Source: DATCMA01 sp036563645
Lineage (GTDB): Bacteria; Actinomycetota; Actinomycetes; Mycobacteriales; Micromonosporaceae
DNA length: 38,002 nucleotides
NCBI GenBank assembly: GCA_036563645.1
Contig: DATCMA010000052.1
Coordinates: 1-38,002, forward strand
Direction: 5' to 3'
The translations under genes were made by a program, and so were the position numbers. The notes under the pieces are model-generated. The model did no database searches. It worked only from the letters and a program-made list of their open reading frames with translations, and was not told the origin of the DNA. The stretch's first letter is position 1; every line of letters starts with the position of its first letter. Below, piece by piece: positions 32,062 through 38,002 of the stretch.

Positions 32062-32085
32062 CGCCGCCGGCCGCGGCCGGCGGCG
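32062..32085 (+). promoter_or_regulatory. 24-bp perfect palindrome in the lysC upstream region
   Basis: CGCCGCCGGCC (32062-32072), GC, GGCCGGCGGCG (32075-32085) is fully self-complementary. It lies 37 bases before the lysC ATG. As RNA it would fold into a very stable stem in the leader. No T-run and no Lys-codon leader peptide were found, so its role is open. Confidence 0.45.
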
Positions 32086-32122
32086 TCGGCACGTCTAGCC
32101 TGAACGGAGGGAGCGAGCCCGC

Positions 32123-33388
<1,266 letters not shown>

Positions 33389-33394
33389 TCCCGG

Positions 33395-34474
33395 ATGCGG
33401 ACGGTGGAGCGCGCGAAACTGCCCAACCTGGCGGTTGTCGGCGCCACCGGTGCCGTGGGCACGGTCCTGTGCGAGCTGCTCTCCTCACGTAAGAACGTCT
33501 GGGGTGAGATCCGGCTCGTCGCCTCGCCGCGGTCCGTCGGCAAGCGCGTGCGGTGCCGGGGTGAGGAACTCCCCGTCCGCACGCTCACGCCCGAGGTCTT
33601 CGACGGGGTGCAGGTCGCGATGTTCGACGTCCCCGACGAGGTGGCCGCGGAGTGGGCGCCGATCGCCGCGGCGCGTGGGGCGGTCGTCGTGGACAACTCG
33701 GCGGCTTTTCGGATGGACCCCGACGTGCCGCTGGTCGTACCGGAGATCAACCCGGAGCAGGTGCGGAACCGGCCGCGGAACATCATCGCCAACGCCAACT
33801 GCACGACCCTCGCAATGATCCTCGCGGTCGCGCCGCTGCACCGCCAGTACGGCCTGCGCGAGCTGGTGGTCGCGTCGTACCAGGCGGCCTCCGGGGCAGG
33901 CCAGCTCGGCGTCGAGACCCTGCGGGACCAGCTCGCCCGGGTGGCGGGCGACCGGACGCTCGGCTCGCGCCCCGGGGATGTGCGCCAGGCGGTCGGCGAG
34001 GAGCTCGGTCCCTTCCCGGCGCCGCTCGCGCTTAACGTCGTGCCGTGGGCCGGGTCGCTCCAGGAGGACGGCTGGTCCTCCGACGAGCTCAAGATCCGCA
34101 ACGAGACGCGGAAAATTCTCGGGCTGCCGGACCTCAAGGTGTCGGCGACGTGTGTGCGCGTGCCGGTCGTCACCGGTCACTCGATCGCCGTGCACGCGGT
34201 CTTCGCGACTGAGGTGGACGCGCACGAGGCGCGCGAAGTGCTCCAGAACGCCCCCGGCGTCATCGTGGTCGACGAGCCGGGCAACGGCGAATACCCGATG
34301 CCGATCGACGCCGCCGGCACCGATCCCGCCTGGGTGGGGCGGATTCGGCGCGCGTTGGACGACCCGCGGGCGTTGAGCTTCTTCGTCACCGGCGACAACC
34401 TGCGCAAGGGCGCGGCGCTGAACACGGCGCAGATCGCGGAGCTGGTGGCGGCGGAGTTCATCCGGTCGCGGTGA
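33395..34474 (+). CDS. asd: Aspartate-semialdehyde dehydrogenase
   Basis: A 359-residue NADPH-dependent enzyme reducing aspartyl phosphate made by LysC. NADP motif GATGAVG at 17-23; active-site Cys136 in NANCTTLAM; VASYQAASGAGQLGVETL and the substrate/base segment VPVVTGHSIAVHA (His). It follows lysC by 6 bases, so the two form an operon. The stop at 34474 faces a decayed leftward region. Confidence 0.96.
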   Translation: MRTVERAKLPNLAVVGATGAVGTVLCELLSSRKNVWGEIRLVASPRSVGKRVRCRGEELPVRTLTPEVFDGVQVAMFDVPDEVAAEWAPIAAARGAVVVDNSAAFRMDPDVPLVVPEINPEQVRNRPRNIIANANCTTLAMILAVAPLHRQYGLRELVVASYQAASGAGQLGVETLRDQLARVAGDRTLGSRPGDVRQAVGEELGPFPAPLALNVVPWAGSLQEDGWSSDELKIRNETRKILGLPDLKVSATCVRVPVVTGHSIAVHAVFATEVDAHEAREVLQNAPGVIVVDEPGNGEYPMPIDAAGTDPAWVGRIRRALDDPRALSFFVTGDNLRKGAALNTAQIAELVAAEFIRSR

Positions 34475-34494
34475 TCGGCGGCGCGCCGTATCGC

Positions 34495-34986
34495 CTATCG
34501 GCGTGGCTTTTTGCGGGCAGACTTCCGCGGCGTTTTCTTCCGGTCTCGCGTGATGCTGCTCTCTGTGCGTCGGAGGATTTGCTGAATTTCCCGAATTAAG
34601 GGGTGGTTCCTGTCCAGCACGCGTCGCGCGTCGCCGAGGAGCGTGGACCACGACTCCCGTGCCCTGGGCGACCAGCTCCTCCAGGCGCTGGAGCTCCTGC
34701 TCACGCCCGACGAACGTCTTGACGGTGGCTCGGGCAGGCTCACCACGCGGAGCGTGGGCACCGGCACATCCTGCGGCCGGCGTAAGGGAAGATACCCCGG
34801 CATCGCGCAGCATCGCCTCGAGATCCGCTATCAATCGCGGAAAACGACGGCAGGGGCTTCCCGTATCCGTAACCGCAACGCCGCGATGCGCTCCTCGTCG
34901 GTGAGGTCGTGAGCGTCGTGCGCGCTGACCGCCGCCACGATGTGGTGCAGGGCTGACGCCGCTACGGCTGCCGGATCGCGCGCCAC
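34495..34986 (-). pseudogene. Remnant of an NB-ARC/TPR-type protein
   Basis: Three leftward pieces in different frames read like parts of one protein. 34986-34831 (51 residues) has a helical stretch HDLTDEERIAALRLRIREAP ending at a TGA. A second frame from 34834 (TTG overlapping that stop) has IADLEAMLRDAG and then FVGREQELQRLEELVA, the usual entry to a STAND/NB-ARC ATPase. A third frame ends at 34495 with LLGDARRVLDRNHPLIREIQQILRR, like the last TPR of such proteins, and a Lys/Arg tail. The Walker A region and all the middle are missing. The Val-Gly-Arg-Glu motif and TPR end are seen; the common origin is inferred. Confidence 0.5.
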
Positions 34987-35225
34987 CGGCACCCTCCAGG
35001 CTGCGGGGAGCCGACTAAGGCCGGGCTTCTGCCCATTCGCGGGCGGTCACCTCATTGCGACTATCCACGTCGGTATCGCCCCTTCGCCACTGATGTGTCG
35101 CGATCCGGTCGGGTGGGCCTGCTTCCCTCAGCAGTTGCGAATAGTCCTCACAATCCATCGGTGACGCCCACCTGTGATCACGGCGGGCGGAATGGACTCG
35201 CAGGCACCCTGGAGGACAGTGTCCG

Positions 35226-35423
35226 ATGAAGACCTCGACGGGACCGGTGCGACCACGCCGCCGCAACGTCCTTATCGGAGTGCTGATCGCCGCTGTACTG
35301 TCGGTGACGACGCTGATTGTGTGTGATAGGGCGGGAGTGGTCTCAGCCGGCGCCGTCTTCGACAAGGTCGGCTTTTCTTTCGCAAAGTCGAGCTCCAAGG
35401 GCTTCAAGAGCAAACGACGATAG
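35226..35423 (+). CDS. Small single-helix membrane or secreted peptide
   Basis: A 65-residue protein. GGAGG lies 10 bases before the ATG (slightly far). A basic N-terminus (RPRRRN) precedes one hydrophobic helix at about 15-33 (VLIGVLIAAVLSVTTLIVC). A short Ser/Lys-rich basic tail ends FKSKRR. It could be a signal-anchored peptide. No family is recognised and codon use is only moderately typical, so it may be a remnant. Confidence 0.4.
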   Translation: MKTSTGPVRPRRRNVLIGVLIAAVLSVTTLIVCDRAGVVSAGAVFDKVGFSFAKSSSKGFKSKRR

Positions 35424-35748
35424 CGGTATATATCGGAATTCCCTGGCTCGGCGTAAGAGAGCAATCACGCCTCACGCGGAGAACAGTCCGGACGGGATTC
35501 TCCAGTGTCAGCCGTGTCGGCTCGCACACGTATTGTCAAGCCAAATGAAAGTTTGAGCGATTGGTCCCGCGTTTGAGCGCATCCGCACCGTGGACCGGGC
35601 CGAGCTTTCGTGATGCCCGACGAGCTCAGCGAAGCCCTCGATCAGCTCGGTGACACATCGGGCTGGGACCGGCCGGGTCATGCGCTTGAAGTGGGGCAGC
35701 TCGGTACGGAGGACGTAGGCGACGGCGCCACGATCGGCGTGGTGGTCG
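35424..35748. other. Intergenic region, probably degraded
   Basis: These 325 bases lack a convincing gene. A 57-codon frame starts at 35612 (MPDELSEALDQLGDTSG), but it has no ribosome site and runs to a stop at 35780. The AT content is higher between about 35420 and 35570 than in the surroundings. I see no inverted-repeat ends. Confidence 0.45.
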
Positions 35749-36819
35749 ATGGTGGCACGGGTACCGGTTCGCTTCGGCGGTAGCGGCTTATCGAGAGTAG
35801 CTGCGCGCCGACGTCGGCACCAAGGGCGAGGAGAGGACGAAGGTGTTCGCGGAGCGGTTGGCGAGGCGTCTCACCAGTTGAGCTCGGATAGCGCCGATGA
35901 GCGGCTGGCGGGGGTGCATGCGATGGCCAGCCTGGCGGACGACTGGGCCGACGGCCGCCAGATGTGCATCGATGCGCTGTGCGCGTATCTCCGGATGCCC
36001 TACACCCCACCCGCCAAGCCCCACATCGTTAGTGATGACGATGCCGAAGAACCGGAGGTAGCTGACGAGGCGGAGCGAGCACGGTTAGCGGAGCGTCGGG
36101 TTCGGCACACGATCGTCCGCGTCATCACCGAACACCTCCGCGACGACGCAACGGTGTCATGGCAGGGGCACGACTTCGACTTCTCCGGAGCCCTCTTCGA
36201 CGGCGCCGACTTCTCCAAAGCGGTGTTCTCCGGCGGGCGCGTCAATTTCTCCGGTGCGGTTTTCACCAGAGGCCGGAACTCCTTCTCCGGCGCGGAGATC
36301 TCCGGAGGCCAGGTCGCCTTCTCCGGTGCCGTCTTCTCCGACGGCTCCGTCGACTTCACCTACGCCACCTTCTCCGGAGGTCAGCTCGTCTTCTCTGGAG
36401 CAATCTTCTCCGATGTCTACGTCGACTTCACCTACGTGACCTTTTCCGGCGGCGATGTCGACTTCCACAGGGCGATCTTCTCCAGAAGCCGGCTCGACCT
36501 CTCACTGACGGAGTTCTCCGGGAGCGATGTTGACTTCGCCTCCTCGGTCCTCTCGGGAAGTAATCTCGACTTCCAATGGTCGATCTTTTCCGGAGGTCGT
36601 GTCTGCTTCTCTGACGTGGTCTTCTCCGCAGGACGGCTCATGCTGAGCAAAGCGAAGTTCACCGGAGGCGACCTCGACTTTTCCAAGGCTACGTTGTCTG
36701 GAATCGAGATTGACCTTTTTGCGGACGCTTCCTCTGACGCGGCTCGGGACTCTGACCCGTGGCCCGATGGGCCACCGGAAGGCCTGCGGCTGCCTCCACG
36801 CTGGCGCCGTGGTGGTTGA
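35749..36819 (+). CDS. Pentapeptide-repeat protein with damaged 5' end
   Basis: The readable part (from about 35880) encodes RLAGVHAMASLADDWADGRQ, LCAYLRMPYTPP, then HTIVRVITEHLRDDATVSWQG and about 13 repeats of the form DFSGAxFSGGxV from about residue 143 to 325. Each is 12 residues long and folds as a right-handed beta-helix in relatives. In this family a membrane helix and a YRxxR segment come first. Here similar residues (AVAAYRE, then FAERLARRLTS) sit in another frame at 35770-35878, interrupted by TAG (35798-35800) and TGA (35879-35881). So a nonsense change and a frameshift near 35880 are likely. The ATG at 35749 gives an unrelated Arg-rich start. Either a pseudogene or a shortened, leaderless product. 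Confidence 0.7.
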   Translation: MVARVPVRFGGSGLSRVAARRRRHQGRGEDEGVRGAVGEASHQLSSDSADERLAGVHAMASLADDWADGRQMCIDALCAYLRMPYTPPAKPHIVSDDDAEEPEVADEAERARLAERRVRHTIVRVITEHLRDDATVSWQGHDFDFSGALFDGADFSKAVFSGGRVNFSGAVFTRGRNSFSGAEISGGQVAFSGAVFSDGSVDFTYATFSGGQLVFSGAIFSDVYVDFTYVTFSGGDVDFHRAIFSRSRLDLSLTEFSGSDVDFASSVLSGSNLDFQWSIFSGGRVCFSDVVFSAGRLMLSKAKFTGGDLDFSKATLSGIEIDLFADASSDAARDSDPWPDGPPEGLRLPPRWRRGG

Positions 36820-36950
36820 CGAGGCTTCCTCAGCGGGTGTGACCGGACCGCCAGCAAGAATTCGGTTCTCGCTCCTTGCCGCCGTTGCCTACGATCGTCC
36901 TGGTGTTACGGCGGCTCGAATGCCCATCTTTCCGGATTGGACTCTGACAG

Positions 36951-37301
36951 ATGCGCGCCAAGTTGCGTGACGGCCTGAAAGCGGCGCTCAAAGCCAAGGA
37001 CAACGTCGCTGTCGCGGCACTTCGCTCCGCCCTGGCGGCTATCGACAACGCCGAAGCCATCCCCACGGATCAGCTCTCAAACCGCGTCACAGGGGACGAG
37101 CAGATTGCGGGATCGGCAGTCGGCGTGGGCGTGGGCGACGCGGCGCGTCGTCACCTCACCGAGGCTGATCTGCGCGCGATTGTCGAGGGTGAGATTCGGG
37201 AACGCGTGGTAGCCGCTCAGGAGTACGAGCAGCTCGGACGCATCGACCTCGCCAAGCGGCTTCAGGCGGAAGCTGATGTGCTGAGCCGGTACCTGACCTA
37301 G
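36951..37301 (+). CDS. GatB/YqeY-domain protein
   Basis: A 116-residue helical protein of the YqeY type, related to the tail domain of the GatB amidotransferase subunit. It opens RAKLRDGLKAALKAKDNVAVAALRSALAAIDNAEA, the family N-terminus. It continues LTEADLRAIVEGEIRERVVAAQEYEQLGR and ends at a YL(T) stop. It is somewhat short for YqeY proteins of about 150 residues: the C-terminal helical bundle is missing, as is common in the actinobacterial form. Its ribosome site is weak. It is the last gene before the CRISPR leader. Confidence 0.88.
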   Translation: MRAKLRDGLKAALKAKDNVAVAALRSALAAIDNAEAIPTDQLSNRVTGDEQIAGSAVGVGVGDAARRHLTEADLRAIVEGEIRERVVAAQEYEQLGRIDLAKRLQAEADVLSRYLT

Positions 37302-37393
37302 GGCTCGTGAGACACCTGTGCCTCTCGATGGTGGGCGCAAAGCAAGTAAAGAAAATCGAGGGAGTTGATCTATAAACTGCCTGGTGAAGAAGT
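37302..37393 (+). promoter_or_regulatory. CRISPR leader
   Basis: The 92 bases before the first repeat include the A-rich run AAGCAAGTAAAGAAAATCGA and TTGATCTATAAACT, much lower in GC than the surroundings. That is the usual look of a type I-E leader and promoter. It sets the array direction rightward, so the newest spacers are at the left. Confidence 0.65.
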
Positions 37394-38002
37394 GTGCTCC
37401 CCGCGCATGCGGGGGTGATCCCGCACACGGGCTCGGCCCGCGGGGCATCCGCGCGTGCTCCCCGCGCATGCGGGGGTGATCCGCCTGATTTGCGGCGCTC
37501 ACCAGGCCCTCGCAAGTGCTCCCCGCGCATGCGGGGGTGATCCTGCCGGCAATGTCCGGGTCGCGGTTACCGGCGCGTGCTCCCCGCGCATGCGGGGGTG
37601 ATCCCTGAGACGCGGGACCGCTCGATCGAGCAGTTGCGTGCTCCCCGCGCATGCGGGGGTGATCCGGGCATGGACCAGATCCGCATGTGGACGATCGTGT
37701 GCTCCCCGCGCATGCGGGGGTGATCCCCGTGCCGAGATCAAATCCCGGCCAGTAACCCGGTGCTCCCCGCGCATGCGGGGCCATCGGGCCGCGCACCAGG
37801 TGATACGCGCTCGTGGTGCTCCCCGCGCATGCGGGGGTGATCCAGCTGGCCGCCGAGATCGAAACGCGCGCAGACTGTGCTCCCCGCGCATGCGGGGGTG
37901 ATCCGCTGGCCGGGTCGCGGGCAAGGGCCGGGCGCAGGTGCTCCCCGCGCATGCGGGGGTGATCCGGTGCCGCAGCCGATCGCCGCCATGACTGCCCTGT
38001 GC
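37394..38002 (+). CRISPR. Type I-E-like CRISPR array, 10 repeats plus the start of an 11th
   Basis: The 28-bp repeat begins GTGCTCCCCGCGCATGCGGG and ends GGTGATCC, with the CCCCGCGCATGCGGGG palindrome forming the crRNA hairpin. Repeats start at 37394, 37455, 37516, 37577, 37638, 37699, 37760, 37816, 37877 and 37938, and GTGC of the next is at 37999-38002. All ten spacers are 33 bases. Repeat 7 (37760-37782) is 23 bases: GTGAT has been lost just after the hairpin. The other full repeats look identical. Cas genes are not in the window. By eye no spacer matches this window. The array continues past the end. Confidence 0.97.

Noticed and set aside
31940..32122. Lysine riboswitch before lysC
   Set aside because: The gap is only 183 bases and holds two simple palindromes, not the five-helix lysine aptamer.
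35015..35158. Leftward 47-codon frame starting MDCEDYSQLLREAG
   Set aside because: Weak ribosome site, mixed codon use and no recognisable family; it lies in a decayed region.
35226..35423. FxSxx-COOH-type modified peptide near an NB-ARC/TPR remnant
   Set aside because: The C-terminus is FKSKRR, one residue too long for the F-x-S-x-x end, it has a membrane helix, and no radical SAM gene is near. Treated as coincidence.
37077..37952. Long leftward open frames across the CRISPR array with repeated ITPACAGST/HPRMRGEH words
   Set aside because: They are translations of the 28-bp CRISPR repeat; the period equals repeat plus spacer, and there is no start or ribosome site.

Overview
The window comes from a high-GC actinobacterium (phylum Actinomycetota). 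The evidence is the G/C-ending codon use, frequent GTG starts behind GGAGG-type ribosome sites, the type 2 LeuA, the fused single-chain transhydrogenase alpha subunit, and the neighbourhoods tyrA - tadA - tRNA-Ser - SRP RNA - dnaX and ybaB - recR ... lysC - asd, which are familiar from actinomycetes. The type I-E-like CRISPR repeat also fits. I cannot name the genus from the sequence alone.

Layout. 1-7056: central and redox metabolism, namely a KDPG/KDPGal-type aldolase, NAD(P) transhydrogenase pntA-pntB, a TetR regulator with a twin-palindrome operator, divergent from a FrnE-like DsbA protein fused to TPRs, and a DoxX membrane protein. 7057-9944: an accessory patch of very small proteins. 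Four lie in one direction (a membrane-anchored zinc ribbon, an 80-residue protein, a DivIVA-domain protein and a 56-residue acidic protein) behind a GntR/HutC-type operator. A LURP-one-like protein is on the other strand, followed by two more small genes. 9985-14939: a compact surface-glycan locus with a WecG/TagA/CpsF glycosyltransferase, an AsnB-type amidotransferase, an initiating sugar-phosphate transferase and, convergent, a sugar epimerase carrying a zinc-knuckle insert.

15159-23745: housekeeping genes. These are a DUF885 metallopeptidase, prephenate dehydrogenase, a small membrane protein, the tRNA deaminase-associated protein with tadA, purine nucleoside phosphorylase, two convergent tRNA-Ser genes (CGA and GGA) with 23-bp tandem repeats between them, SRP RNA and dnaX. 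23773-27445: a large secreted propeller/FN3/LamG protein, then ybaB-recR. 27519-30566: an HNH-nuclease lipoprotein overlapping a small gene, and leuA preceded by a leader peptide with three consecutive Leu codons and a strong hairpin. 30761-34474: a second, tailed DoxX-like membrane protein, then lysC-asd. LysC has a probable internal start at codon 250 for the beta subunit.

34495-38002: a decayed region with remnants of an NB-ARC/TPR-type protein, a small membrane peptide and a pentapeptide-repeat gene with a damaged 5' end. It is followed by a YqeY-type gene and the leader-proximal end of a CRISPR array that runs off the window. Its seventh repeat has lost five bases. No cas genes are inside the window.

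Working together: lysC-asd is the entry to the aspartate family. leuA is probably controlled by leucine supply through attenuation. pntAB links the NADH and NADPH pools. The glycan locus holds the first and second membrane steps of a surface polymer. All names rest on reading motifs by eye; no database search was run.
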